From Methanocellales archaeon (GTDB lineage: Archaea > Halobacteriota > UBA148), in assembly GCA_028715985.1 (NCBI GenBank), contig JAQUQR010000007.1, positions 28,189 through 92,188 on the forward strand: a stretch of DNA of 64,000 bases, read 5' to 3'. The stretch's first letter is position 1, and every line of letters starts with the position of its first letter. Shown here one piece after another: positions 30,005-38,784 of the stretch. The notes beneath the pieces are model-generated. The model saw only the letters and a program-made list of their open reading frames with translations, made no database searches and was not told the DNA's origin. A program made the translations under genes and the position numbers.

Positions 30005-30499
30005 ATACAGATATAAGCATAAAGAAAGAAAAACAAACAAAAACAGAAAGAGTAGAGTTGCCAAAGACGCTCTATTCTTTTTTTCCTTTATTTTGTATTT
30101 ATTCAAATTTTCTAGGTTATGTTATGATATCTCAATTATAAGTGTAATATATGTAACAAGTGTAATTTATTTTCTAACATGGGAATAATTTGACGTTTGA
30201 AATTAAAATCATGTAGGGATTTTGAGTCGAATTTACTGGTAAATGTCTGAAAAGATTGTTTAAATCAGTGTAGGACCTATGACTTATCTTTCCAATCGTA
30301 TAAATTTCTGAGCATACCTGAATTTTCCAAAAAAAATAGGAAATTGGGCGAAGTTCCAAGCCGAGAGGAGAACCTCATATTTGCTGTCATATTTTCTGAG
30401 CTAAGCAATAGCGGAATGAAGGTGCAAAGTGGTTCAAAGAGCGATAGCGATGAGAAAGCTTGAAAGCCTACCGTAAATTCCGTTGAAATCAAAAATGGT
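30005..30499. other. Non-coding stretch after the giant protease
   Basis: Nearly 500 bases without a convincing gene. Near the left end, ctattctttttttccttta (about 30070-30088) is a T-rich tract of the kind that ends archaeal transcripts. Short frames on both strands show no recognisable family. The stretch may be debris continuous with the pseudogene that follows. Confidence 0.5.
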
Positions 30500-31181
30500 T
30501 TACCAAATACGGGGTATTAATCGATATTTTACCTTTTTTGTATATTCCTTATAACCTTCCAACTCTCTTAATAAAACTTCTTCTTCGTCGAATGTTCTAA
30601 AAATTATCACAATGATTGTAGGAACAAAAAAGATTAATGCAATATATGAGCTGAGGGCAAGAGGAATAAATAGATACATAGGCATAATTCCAGAATATAT
30701 CGGATGCCTGACAATAGCATAGGGTCCTGTTGTAATGACTTTTTGTTTTTTTATCAACTTCAACTATCTGCGAAGCATAGCTGTTTTCCTTAAACACGAA
30801 AAAACAAGTATATATGCCAAGAAAATAACAACATCTGACGCAATAACAAGCCAAAATGGTACATTCAACCATTCTATTTGTAATCAAATCCAAGGATTAG
30901 GAGGCCTATGAAAAAGAATAATCGTGCGATTTTTACTATGGTTTTTCTTTAGCTTCTTTTTCTTTAAACCTTATTCTTCTTTCGAGAAGTTCTGGATCAT
31001 GTTTTAGGAAGTACAGTCCCACAAAAAGGAGGGGTATAAATAAAGTGCCAATAAATAACCAAGCTTGCTAGTAGTTTAATGAGCCCGCCGGCAAAAAGAG
31101 CAGCAATCCTATAAATATAGGCACTAGAAGAAAAAGTAAGAAAATCTTTTTCTTTATATTGTGTACTTGTGACTTTTCCAT
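30500..31181 (-). pseudogene. Decayed isoprenylcysteine carboxyl methyltransferase-like gene
   Basis: Piecing frames together on the minus strand recovers most of an ICMT-family membrane methyltransferase. The start reads MEKSQVHNIKKKIFLLFLL, then LPAGSLNY, a TAG where tryptophan is expected, then QAWLFIGTLFIPLLFVGLYF and HDPELLERRI. After shifts come IARLFFFIGLLILGFDY, WLNVPFWLVIASDVVIFLAY, FKENSYASQIVEVDKK, and the intact C-terminal frame KVITTGPYAIVRHPIYSG (cofactor-binding region). One nonsense codon plus about four frameshifts, several in A or T runs, show that the gene is dead or that this stretch is poorly sequenced. Confidence 0.78.
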
Positions 31182-31645
31182 AGTAATCTCCTAATTTATG
31201 TCATCACCGTCAATCATTATTAATAAAATGTTCTATGCCTATTTTTTTATTTAAGACATATAGGCCAGTTTTCGATTGCACATAACATATCGAGGATAAA
31301 AGAACTTTACAAAGGCAATTTGGAGAGATCTTTGATTTCCCGTTTTATCCGCTGTTAGGCTAGGGCGTTGTTTTATCATGTGCTTCTGCCCGATATTTTA
31401 TCCCTCGTAAAATCGCGTTTTGCATAACTGTACCTCCACCACCAAAAAAGTCTGATACTTTCTTTTGGATTTTCCTTGTCGCTGATGAGTAATATTCAGC
31501 TGTTTAAAAACATTTACCACTATTTGGTTGTTTTAGATATTTTTATTAAAAATTGCTTAAATTAAGCAATATTATCATTAATTAACTATATAATGGGGTT
31601 TAGGTATACACCTAATTCAGTTAAAATCAAAGGAAGGGAAAAATC
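31182..31645. other. Intergenic region with a possible DNA methylase fragment
   Basis: Some 460 bases without an intact gene. On the minus strand near 31374-31470 a short frame reads VSDFFGGGGTVMQNAILRGIKY, which resembles the S-adenosylmethionine motif I (DPFxGxGT) of N4/N6 DNA methylases. It ends after about 30 codons with no other motif, so at most it is a relic. The right part is AT-rich and should hold the promoter of the DUF2589 cassette. Confidence 0.4.
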
Positions 31646-32299
31646 ATGCCAAGTCCTGGACAAGAACTATCAAGTATAGATTTTGAATCGATGATAGGTG
31701 GCCCCCTGGTAGCGGTTATCAATGCACAGGCACAAGCCGCGATGTCAACTGTAAATTTCATTAAAGAGGTTGGATTCAAGAAGCCAAGCGCTGAACAGAA
31801 CGCTGGGGGCGATACCAGTACGGAAAAGCCCATCTACGTCACGTTTAAATATCCGAAGGAGTTGGCCCCCTATCAACCCGCCATCCCAGCTGACCCATCC
31901 GCGACACCACCAGTTGAGGCAAAAGAGGCTGTACCAGCCGTCTTTGAAACGCAGGAACTTAGAGTACCAATACTGACTATACTGCCGGTTCCATTCATCC
32001 GCATCGAGGAGACGACAATAGACTTCAACGCGAAGATAAACTCGGTCGAATACCGCAAAACCGATACAAACCTTAAGGTCGATTCATCGCTAGAGGCAAA
32101 GGCTGGATGGTTGTGGGGTTCAGCTAAGTTGAAGGTGTCGACTGCTTATCAACGTACGACACAGGAGGGCAATTCAGTTGATCGGACTTACTCCTTAGCC
32201 ATTCACGTAAAGGCCGTTCAAGACGAGATGCCTGCTGGAATGGAGAAAATGCTTAGTATCCTAGAAGGCGCGATAACATCTGTGCCCGCATCCTCATAG
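31646..32299 (+). CDS. DUF2589-family protein (gene 1 of a three-gene cassette)
   Basis: A 217-residue protein with the DUF2589 pattern: IGGPLVAVINAQAQAAMSTVNFIKEVGF near the start, a proline-rich insert, then LRVPILTILPVPFIRIEETTIDFNAKINSVEY, followed by a serine/threonine beta-rich end. No signal peptide or membrane segment. Its function is not known. It is first in a tight run of three plus-strand genes and has AAGGAAGGG before the ATG. The gene is chromosomal, ending 1.4 kb before the left end of the integrated element. Confidence 0.78.
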   Translation: MPSPGQELSSIDFESMIGGPLVAVINAQAQAAMSTVNFIKEVGFKKPSAEQNAGGDTSTEKPIYVTFKYPKELAPYQPAIPADPSATPPVEAKEAVPAVFETQELRVPILTILPVPFIRIEETTIDFNAKINSVEYRKTDTNLKVDSSLEAKAGWLWGSAKLKVSTAYQRTTQEGNSVDRTYSLAIHVKAVQDEMPAGMEKMLSILEGAITSVPASS

Positions 32300-32364
32300 C
32301 ATTAGGGATAGATAACGAAGTGACGAATCGATGTGGAACTCAAGACAGTTAGAGAGGGCCATAT

Positions 32365-33063
32365 ATGCCCCACCTTGGTGATTATATTGGGCATCTCTTG
32401 TCTGAGATTACAATCGCAAGGATGCAGGCGGACATAGAAGCTGTGAGAGTAGCCGAGCTGTATGCTAGTCACCCCCTTCTACAAAATATGCCGGTGCCTC
32501 ATTTTCGTTTACCAGATGTCGAAGTGGATGTTCCAGTTGTGATTAAACAGTTGGAAGAGCCACAAGTCGGTGAAACACCCCGAGGTGTGCCGACTCTCCA
32601 AAAAATGCGAGAAGCATTTGACATGTCTCTGAAAAAACGCTTCATTAGAGATGGCATCCGTTTGAGGCCTGAGCACGAAAAAAAACTCAAAGCTGCGCTT
32701 GACGAAAAGATGGTTGCCCTTACCCAACCGATAGAGGTCTCAATTGATACTGATCGTATCGCCAATGAGCTATCTGATACAGCTTTTCGGACATTAAGTG
32801 ATTTAGGCCTGCCTAAAAGGCTGATAGATCCAAAACTACAGCCGAAGTTGGAGGAGAAGCTCAAAGAAGAATTACGGGTTGAATTTCTCAAGCTACGTAC
32901 GCCTCCCACGCGTCTGCAAGTGCTGACTACAACTTCTGAGATTCGTGAAGCAGGACCAAGCGAAGTCATAACGCGATTTCACCTAAAAATCTCCGAGGAG
33001 GCTTTTGAATGGACGACGATCGAATCGGAGGGGCAGAAGAAGAGCCGTCTAGTTATGGAGTAG
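32365..33063 (+). CDS. Conserved unknown protein (gene 2 of the DUF2589 cassette)
   Basis: A 232-residue protein with no assigned function. It opens PHLGDYIGHLLSEITIARMQADIEAVRVAELYASHPLL, then VPHFRLPDVEVDVPVVI, and has a charged helical middle (LRPEHEKKLKAALDEKM) and a beta-rich end. The proline-rich VPVPHFRLPDVEVDVPV and the DUF2589 VPFIRIEETTIDFN share a beta-strand style, suggesting that the two products assemble together (inference). 65 bases separate it from gene 1 and 7 from gene 3. Confidence 0.68.
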   Translation: MPHLGDYIGHLLSEITIARMQADIEAVRVAELYASHPLLQNMPVPHFRLPDVEVDVPVVIKQLEEPQVGETPRGVPTLQKMREAFDMSLKKRFIRDGIRLRPEHEKKLKAALDEKMVALTQPIEVSIDTDRIANELSDTAFRTLSDLGLPKRLIDPKLQPKLEEKLKEELRVEFLKLRTPPTRLQVLTTTSEIREAGPSEVITRFHLKISEEAFEWTTIESEGQKKSRLVME

Positions 33064-33070
33064 TTCCAGT

Positions 33071-33658
33071 ATGCTGCGCATCGTGAATATCGAAGAAATC
33101 GACATCATGCTTCTGCGCATCTCCAGTTTAATTGATCAACAGGAGCGAGGAGATACTAACTTCGCCGAGAATGTAAAGGAGTGGCTCTCAAAGCTTGAGA
33201 AGATGCTCGAAACCAACCGTATGCCGGTGGCTGGAAATGTTGCAACTTTGCGAGGACTGCTCATTTCCGCTGAACGAGGCGACATCCCCCCAGATGTCAA
33301 ATTTTACGGTCGACCCACTAGGCGCAAAATTCGAGAGACAACCACCTCCTATGTGATTCGGCAGACTTGTAATCTTGTCTCGAACGTCATTCAAAGGGAC
33401 CGTGAGCGATTCGCTGAAGCAGAAGGTATAACTAGGCAACTGGTTGCACTGGCAACTGCGAAGGGATTAATACAAGAGCTACCTAATGGAAAAGATAATA
33501 CCGATTTGTTAAAAGATCTATGGAAAACTCTGTCCAAAGACCCAGAACTATCATCAGGAACGGTAAATGTAGAAGGACTTATCGGACTTTACGATGCACT
33601 CATCGTGCTGGATCGTACAATAGCTAAAGATGTTGTCGGTGCTAGACCGATATCGTAG
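33071..33658 (+). CDS. Unknown helical protein (gene 3 of the DUF2589 cassette)
   Basis: A 195-residue protein, mostly helical and without known motifs: IEEIDIMLLRISSLIDQQERGD at the start and VNVEGLIGLYDALIVLDRTIA near the end. It follows gene 2 by seven bases and is surely in the same operon. Its stop lies seven bases before the att repeat that marks the element edge, so the integration site lies immediately after this operon. Confidence 0.65.
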   Translation: MLRIVNIEEIDIMLLRISSLIDQQERGDTNFAENVKEWLSKLEKMLETNRMPVAGNVATLRGLLISAERGDIPPDVKFYGRPTRRKIRETTTSYVIRQTCNLVSNVIQRDRERFAEAEGITRQLVALATAKGLIQELPNGKDNTDLLKDLWKTLSKDPELSSGTVNVEGLIGLYDALIVLDRTIAKDVVGARPIS

Positions 33659-33855
33659 ATAAATCCATGCGGGGGAGGGGATTCGAACCCCCGAACTCCT
33701 ACGAGACAGGACCCTGAATCCTTTTGGTTCGGCTTTCTTTCGACTAGCTTTGCTAAATATTTTGCAATGCTCGTATTGTATTCACCAGCTCTATCTTTCA
33801 AGACCTGATGGAGATCTGTTGGGACAATGACATGGGTGTAGCCCTCTTTTGTCAT
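33589..33855 (-). CDS. int(N): N-terminal fragment of the split SSV-type integrase
   Basis: The first 45 codons, from an ATG behind GAGGTGA, encode THVIVPTDLHQVLKDRAG and SIAKYLAKLVE, a ribbon-helix-helix-like N-terminus. The frame then enters the att core (SGSCLVGVRGFESPPPHG) and runs on without meaning into the flank. At the right end of the element the same core frame (SGSCLVGVRGFKSPPPHG) leads into the catalytic domain. Excision would join them into an integrase of about 355 residues. A TATA-like TTTAAATA lies near 33893-33902. The gene layout matches SSV1-type integrases, whose attP lies inside int. Confidence 0.8.
   Translation of the reverse strand: MTKEGYTHVIVPTDLHQVLKDRAGEYNTSIAKYLAKLVERKPNQKDSGSCLVGVRGFESPPPHGFIYDIGLAPTTSLAIVRSSTMSAS
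33665..33722 (-). repeat. Left att site (displaced 3' half of tRNA-Leu)
   Basis: Matches 58398-58455 with a single difference in the T-loop (TTCGAAT here, TTCAAAT in the full tRNA). The match ends just before the anticodon stem closes on the 5' side. The chromosomal tRNA 3' end was displaced here by integration. Confidence 0.9.
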
Positions 33856-33906
33856 TTACTTTCACCTCGTATAAACATAAGATATACTCGTTTAGTATTT
33901 AAAGAC

Positions 33907-33925
33907 TCGAATCCCCTCCCCCGCA
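33907..33925 (+). repeat. Inverted 19-bp copy of the tRNA 3' end near the left att site
   Basis: tcgaatcccctcccccgca reads as the tRNA-Leu T-arm and acceptor end on the plus strand, a perfect inverted match to 33668-33686. It lies upstream of int(N). It may be a trace of another integration, an arm-type binding site, or a way to give a short inversion. Confidence 0.8.
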
Positions 33926-34079
33926 CAATTTTTAACTTTATTCCAAAGCCACGCTCGAATTAAAAAAGCAATACGTATGCTCTAAAGCCATCCGACAGGA
34001 GAATGGAGAATAGAGAATGGAGAATAGGTGAGAATATGATTTTTAAACAAAAGCAGAGGCAAAAGCCTCTTTGTCAAAA

Positions 34080-34976
34080 TTAAAATCTTTCGAGATTCTC
34101 TTCCAAATCCACAATCGATTCTTCAGCTTTCTTAATCAGATTTTTTGCAGATCTTCTGTACTTTTTTCTAACATCATTAGCATTCTTAATAACGTCTTCC
34201 AAAAGCATTCTCCCCACAGAAGCTATGTCCCTACAAACAATTGAATTCAAATTAGCAGAGTCTGAATATTTAGATACTATTAGGTTTATTGCGTTATAAT
34301 TTCCGTATTTTAAGTCATCCTTTCTGTCGTAGATGTCCTTTCTCAATAATCCAATACCTCTGGTACGCTCTGCCAAATATGCTAACCTTTCAATTTCCTT
34401 GCGTAAAGGCTGAGGATCGATGATATATACACATGGATAAAAATAGACTCTTAAATGGGAGCCTCTTAGTATCTGGGTTGTCGCCAACCTGTCATATTCT
34501 TCTTGTTTGCTATTGGCTTTTAGGTAGCCATCTCTGTTTTTGATATACTCTACAGGAGTGTTGAATAAATCCCCAACCGATTTTAGATAAGATTTAACTG
34601 CTTTAGCAAATCTATCAAGGTTTTCAGGATTTCTCTCTAACTCGCTCATCATCGAGTTGAAGAAAATCACGGGATTTAGAGCTTTCATAGATTCACTTGC
34701 AAGTGTTTCCATGTCAGTTTTTGGTAAATGGTCTAATGTATCATCGACTTCTAAAATGGATAGCTGAAGAAAGTCTGCAAAGGTTCTGCACAACCTGAGA
34801 TACTTCTTATTTATACCTTCGATATTAGTTAAAACATCATATAAGAAGTCAAGGTTATCTAGGTGAAAACTTTTTTCTAGTTTTCTTAGACCATATAGAT
34901 TGAACTTTAGTACTGATTTAGGTACTAGACCAAAACTGAGGGCCTCAAAGGCTTGATATCTCCTCTCAATCTCCAT
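34080..34976 (-). CDS. Unrecognised helical protein at the element left end
   Basis: A 298-residue, largely helical and charged protein with no family recognised. It has no transmembrane segment; the C-terminal 40 residues (RKKYRRSAKNLIKKAEESIVDLEENL) look like a coiled coil. It is divergent from the winged-helix gene at 35079, and the shared gap has an inverted repeat. Upstream of its end, 34001-34035 contains a short imperfect repeat of gagaatgga. Confidence 0.5.
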   Translation of the reverse strand: MEIERRYQAFEALSFGLVPKSVLKFNLYGLRKLEKSFHLDNLDFLYDVLTNIEGINKKYLRLCRTFADFLQLSILEVDDTLDHLPKTDMETLASESMKALNPVIFFNSMMSELERNPENLDRFAKAVKSYLKSVGDLFNTPVEYIKNRDGYLKANSKQEEYDRLATTQILRGSHLRVYFYPCVYIIDPQPLRKEIERLAYLAERTRGIGLLRKDIYDRKDDLKYGNYNAINLIVSKYSDSANLNSIVCRDIASVGRMLLEDVIKNANDVRKKYRRSAKNLIKKAEESIVDLEENLERF

Positions 34977-35002
34977 AAACTCCCCCTAATCTATGCTTGA
35001 TA

Positions 35003-35036
35003 ATAGGATTTGTCATACCAAATATTTAAATCCTAT
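35003..35036. promoter_or_regulatory. Inverted repeat operator in a divergent promoter region
   Basis: ATAGGATTT and AAATCCTAT form perfect 9-bp arms 16 bases apart, overlapping an AT-rich TATA-like stretch (AATATTTAAAT). It lies between two divergent genes, one of which encodes a winged-helix regulator, so autoregulation is plausible. Confidence 0.5.
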
Positions 35037-35078
35037 CATACAATATATCCTAACGACATATCATAAGGAAGTCTCATA

Positions 35079-35294
35079 ATGCCAAAGGAAATTGATCCGA
35101 AAATTTTGCAGTATCTCGCAAAGGAAGACTGGCCTGTGACAACTGAAACGGTTGCAAAGGAGCTTAAAATATCATGGAATACAGCCCAGATACATCTCTA
35201 TAAGTTGCAAGCTGAAGGACTGGTGAAAGGGAAAAGGGTTGGAAGGCAAAATCAGTGGATGCTAAGTAAAAAAGGTGAAAAGGCTATAGGATAG
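35079..35294 (+). CDS. Small winged-helix DNA-binding protein
   Basis: A 71-residue protein: EDWPVTTETVAKELKISWNTAQIHLYKLQAEGLVKGKRVGRQNQW is a complete helix-turn-helix and wing. It is probably a plasmid regulator controlling itself and the divergent gene through the inverted repeat upstream. It ends six bases before the convergent recombinase gene. Confidence 0.8.
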   Translation: MPKEIDPKILQYLAKEDWPVTTETVAKELKISWNTAQIHLYKLQAEGLVKGKRVGRQNQWMLSKKGEKAIG

Positions 35295-35300
35295 CAACTG

Positions 35301-36914
35301 TTAACTTCTAGTACCATTGGAGCTTTTACACCCTTTAACCAAACTATTAACAAAATAAAAGGCTGGAAAATCCATAGCTCCAACCAAATGTTCGAAGATG
35401 TCCTTTGTAGTGCTCTTAACAGGATAATGTTCGAACTTGATATGGGGAAAGGCAGAGCGTATCTTTCGAGCCTGACTTTTTAACAAGAAGTCAAAAGGCG
35501 GGTTCAGTTCTATTCTCTTGATTTCCCTCTGTTTAACCCAAATTCTCTTGAAGATGGCTCTGGCTAAGTTCTTTTTCTGTCTGAAGCTGAAGATTTTGTG
35601 CAGGCGGGATAAGGTTGAGGAGAGGATCATGCACTTGTCAATGAAATCAAAGTTTGAGCTGTAATCATTTTCCAATACAGCCAACCTGTCTCTGGCATTC
35701 TTTATCTCTTTCTCGTATCTCTGGCCATATTTCTTGTAAACCTCTGGAGTGATTGTTCTTGTAGCCAAGTTATCAACTAGGGCATCCATCTTTGCCTCGT
35801 TTTCATTTATCTTTCTTTTGAGATTGGCTATTTCATTTGAGGATTTGGCTTTGAAATTCAGCTGGACTTCCTCGATTTCTGCTTTAATGAGCTTCAAAAG
35901 CTTAATTGGAGGCTCCATGAGGTCATATAGGGCTTTAATCTGGCTCTCAAGTGATCTTACTGGAAGGTATGGCTGAGAGCATTTGTGATTGACGCTGGAC
36001 TGGCATCTGTAATAATCTCCTCTCTGGTGAATCTCAGCGGTTAATCTTCTCTGACAACCCTGGCAGTAGACCAAACCTCTTAAAAGAAAATCCCTCTTTT
36101 GCCATCTATCCTGGGTTATCTTCCTTTCAGAAAGGATGTTTTGAACTTGATTGAAAAGAGGCTCTTCGATTATTGGCTGGTGCTTTCCTTTGACCCCTTT
36201 ATTCCACATCTCCATTCTGCCCATATAGAACTTGTTTTGGAGGATTTGTTTTATCCGCTCATGGGAAAAGAGCTTGCCATTCTTTGTCTTTAATCCTCTA
36301 TTTGCCATTTCCTCTGAGAGAGAGCCTAAGGAATATTGACCAGTTGAGTAGAGCTTAAACATCTGCTTTATGAGGTAGGAACTGTTTTTATCCTCGATAA
36401 CTTGGGAGCGTCCTCTTTCGTCTCTGAGGTGCTTGTAACCGATTGGAGCTTTGACTGGCCATTCTCCTTTCTCAAATTTCTCCTTCATTCCTTTCAATAC
36501 CTCTTCAGCCAAGTTAGAGGAGTAGAACTGAGCCATTGCTACCAGGACATTCTCGATAAATTCACCTGATGGATTCTCCTCAATGTTTTCTGAAACTGAT
36601 AGAAGCCTAACACCTTCCTTTTTCAAAATGGCTTTGTAAGCGTAGAAGTCGATGTTGTTCCTTGAGAACCTGTCAATCTTGTGGACAAGGACTGCCTCAA
36701 TTGTCTTGTCTTTCTGGCACCTCTTCATCATTTTTCTGAATCCCGGTCTGTCAGCTGTTTTAGCAGATTCTCCTTGGTCAACAAACTCCTCTAAAACCCT
36801 AAGGTCATGGGAATTGGCATATTCCTTTATTGCTTTCAATTGAGCAGGAATGGATAATCCTTTGTCTGCCTGCTCCTTTGTTGATACTCTGGCGTAAGCT
36901 AAGGCGTTTTTCAT
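35301..36914 (-). CDS. Large serine recombinase
   Basis: A 537-residue site-specific recombinase. The catalytic resolvase domain starts AYARVSTKEQADKGLSIPAQ, with Ser at residue 10, and has the conserved KIDRFSRN. The Recombinase domain (PIGYKH, NKFYMGRM) and a zinc ribbon (YCQGCQRRLTAE and a later CSQP) follow, then a coiled coil and a C-terminal tail. Such enzymes integrate or excise elements. The element also has a tyrosine integrase, so this may be a second, older mobile unit or an inversion system. Confidence 0.93.
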   Translation of the reverse strand: MKNALAYARVSTKEQADKGLSIPAQLKAIKEYANSHDLRVLEEFVDQGESAKTADRPGFRKMMKRCQKDKTIEAVLVHKIDRFSRNNIDFYAYKAILKKEGVRLLSVSENIEENPSGEFIENVLVAMAQFYSSNLAEEVLKGMKEKFEKGEWPVKAPIGYKHLRDERGRSQVIEDKNSSYLIKQMFKLYSTGQYSLGSLSEEMANRGLKTKNGKLFSHERIKQILQNKFYMGRMEMWNKGVKGKHQPIIEEPLFNQVQNILSERKITQDRWQKRDFLLRGLVYCQGCQRRLTAEIHQRGDYYRCQSSVNHKCSQPYLPVRSLESQIKALYDLMEPPIKLLKLIKAEIEEVQLNFKAKSSNEIANLKRKINENEAKMDALVDNLATRTITPEVYKKYGQRYEKEIKNARDRLAVLENDYSSNFDFIDKCMILSSTLSRLHKIFSFRQKKNLARAIFKRIWVKQREIKRIELNPPFDFLLKSQARKIRSAFPHIKFEHYPVKSTTKDIFEHLVGAMDFPAFYFVNSLVKGCKSSNGTRS

Positions 36915-37109
36915 AATAGAATTTGAAAATTAGCTACCACTGGTTATGTTACCTTACAAAATTTAAAAAGGCAACATTAAGGGACTTTTAGCTGCAATAT
37001 TATCTCCATTTTGTAAGAGTAAGTTCGTATAATATTCCTAGTATCTCTAAAGTTTGTGATCAAGAGGGACAAATTTGGACTTAGCAAAGGCACAGCTAGA
37101 CATGTCCTG

Positions 37110-38642
37110 TTAAGTGAGTGCGGCGAGTTTATCAATGGCATCGTTGACTATCTTTGGAATGTCAGCAAAATTCATAGATTTTACCTTCTCAACAGCATTT
37201 CTAACTTTATCACCAGTTGTTGGTAAGTTAAAAGCAGCTTCAAATTCTGGATCGATTATGAAAACTAAATTCTTGTCACCAACAACGGATAAGATTTCAC
37301 TGTTTAAAGGCACATAATAGCTCTGGTAATCTGGCTTATTGGAATGTGAGTCCATAAGCACGACAAAGGGTATCCCGAAACTTCTTATAATCTTAACAAA
37401 AAACTTGATATTTGTTACACTTTTGGCATTAACTATCGAGATGCTTTCTTTATTGATATCGCACCCCTTTAATAAGAATAGATATGGTAAGGTTTTTTCT
37501 TCAGTATTACCTTCAACAATCATAATTTTCTCAGCGAAAAATAGCTCATTTCTTCCCGCATCGAATTCTGTTGAGAGTTTTAATTGCTCTCTCGATGTCG
37601 TGTCGATGCTTATGTTTCTCCCTTGACAGATATAGGTCCCTCTTGATGAGTTTTTCCTAACAATATTTACATCCTCGTAATGGTCTATATCCACAAACTC
37701 AGTTGAATGGGTAGTGTAGAAAACCTGTGTCCCCTCCTCAGATAACTCCCTCAATAACTTGTGGAAATATCGTCTCGCATGGGGATGGAGATAAACTTCT
37801 GGCTCTTCAATCAATAGAACCGCACCTGTGCGCTTAAGTATTTTATAGGCATTAATTAGAGCTACTACGATGGCACTTTGAATGCCCGCACCCATTTCAA
37901 GCGCTGAGAATTCTTCATACTCGGGTGACTCTTTAACAACCAATTGTAGATTTTGGTAGTGACTTAAAACGTGGGGTTCTTTAAATCGTATCGCAGCCTC
38001 ATAAAATCCCGTCAGGTGCTTTACATTTTCAACAATAATCTTTTCTAATTTTTTGAAACTATCTATTTTTAATATCCCGGTAGCTTCTCCCATTTTGTCA
38101 CAGAAATTTTCAACTTTTACTTGGTCGCCTTTAAATTCCTCAGAAATATCTTTTAGTATTTTCCCCAAAATACTCCATTGACTTGCTGAGAGAATTTTCG
38201 ATAGATCTCTATTTACACTCACAAGCACCGATGGAACTTTGTTCCTAATTGCGTTGGATAAGAGTAATGGCTTTCTATATTGTGTAACGACTTCATTTCC
38301 ACTCTCATCAATACAAGACAAATTCCCACCATGATTGATGTCAAATTCTAATCTAAAACCACAAACTTCTATATCGTTTTTATAATATGCATGAATAAGG
38401 GGGTCAGTAAAGTACAGTTCTATCTTGCCCGTGAGACGTTCATCGTGATTGTAAATATCCTCTTCTTTTATTGCATAAGGAGGCCATCTTTCCCCCAACA
38501 TCAATTCTATCGCACTTAAAATATTCGATTTTCCAACATTATTTTTCCCTATAAGAGCGGTTAACATTGTTGGTTCAAAGTCAAGCTCTTTAATCGATCT
38601 GAAATTCTCAATATGAATCTTTTTTATTGCCATTTTTTTCAT
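37110..38642 (-). CDS. OLD-family ATP-dependent nuclease (AAA/SMC-like plus TOPRIM)
   Basis: A 510-residue protein. IHIENFRSIKELDFEPTMLTALIGKNNVGKSN is the SMC-like N-terminal ATPase start with Walker A, the ABC signature region is SALEMGAGIQS, and LLIEEPEVYLHPHARR is Walker B. The C-terminal TOPRIM nuclease has IVEGNTEEKTLPYLF and VLMDSHSN. OLD proteins act in anti-phage defence, alone (class 1) or with a UvrD-like helicase (Gabija, class 2). No helicase gene is adjacent, so class 1 is favoured. It lies upstream of the restriction genes on the same strand. Confidence 0.9.
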   Translation of the reverse strand: MKKMAIKKIHIENFRSIKELDFEPTMLTALIGKNNVGKSNILSAIELMLGERWPPYAIKEEDIYNHDERLTGKIELYFTDPLIHAYYKNDIEVCGFRLEFDINHGGNLSCIDESGNEVVTQYRKPLLLSNAIRNKVPSVLVSVNRDLSKILSASQWSILGKILKDISEEFKGDQVKVENFCDKMGEATGILKIDSFKKLEKIIVENVKHLTGFYEAAIRFKEPHVLSHYQNLQLVVKESPEYEEFSALEMGAGIQSAIVVALINAYKILKRTGAVLLIEEPEVYLHPHARRYFHKLLRELSEEGTQVFYTTHSTEFVDIDHYEDVNIVRKNSSRGTYICQGRNISIDTTSREQLKLSTEFDAGRNELFFAEKIMIVEGNTEEKTLPYLFLLKGCDINKESISIVNAKSVTNIKFFVKIIRSFGIPFVVLMDSHSNKPDYQSYYVPLNSEILSVVGDKNLVFIIDPEFEAAFNLPTTGDKVRNAVEKVKSMNFADIPKIVNDAIDKLAALT

Positions 38643-38784
38643 CGCTTTTATTTTTCATTCTCATACCCTTTGACCCCCGATTTAACTTAATGGCTGGCGG
38701 ATATGCGAAGTTGCAAAGCAATTTGGGTGAGTGACTAGAGGGAGCGGAGAATCATGAGGGCACTCATAATAATAGGCTTGTTGA

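Noticed and set aside
30500..31181. Amber codon read as pyrrolysine in the ICMT-like gene
   Set aside because: The TAG replaces a conserved tryptophan and several frameshifts follow, so decay is the simpler explanation.
38697..38714. GATATGCGAA motif shared, inverted, with 57297-57314
   Set aside because: Only 14 of 18 bases match; too weak to call a repeat.
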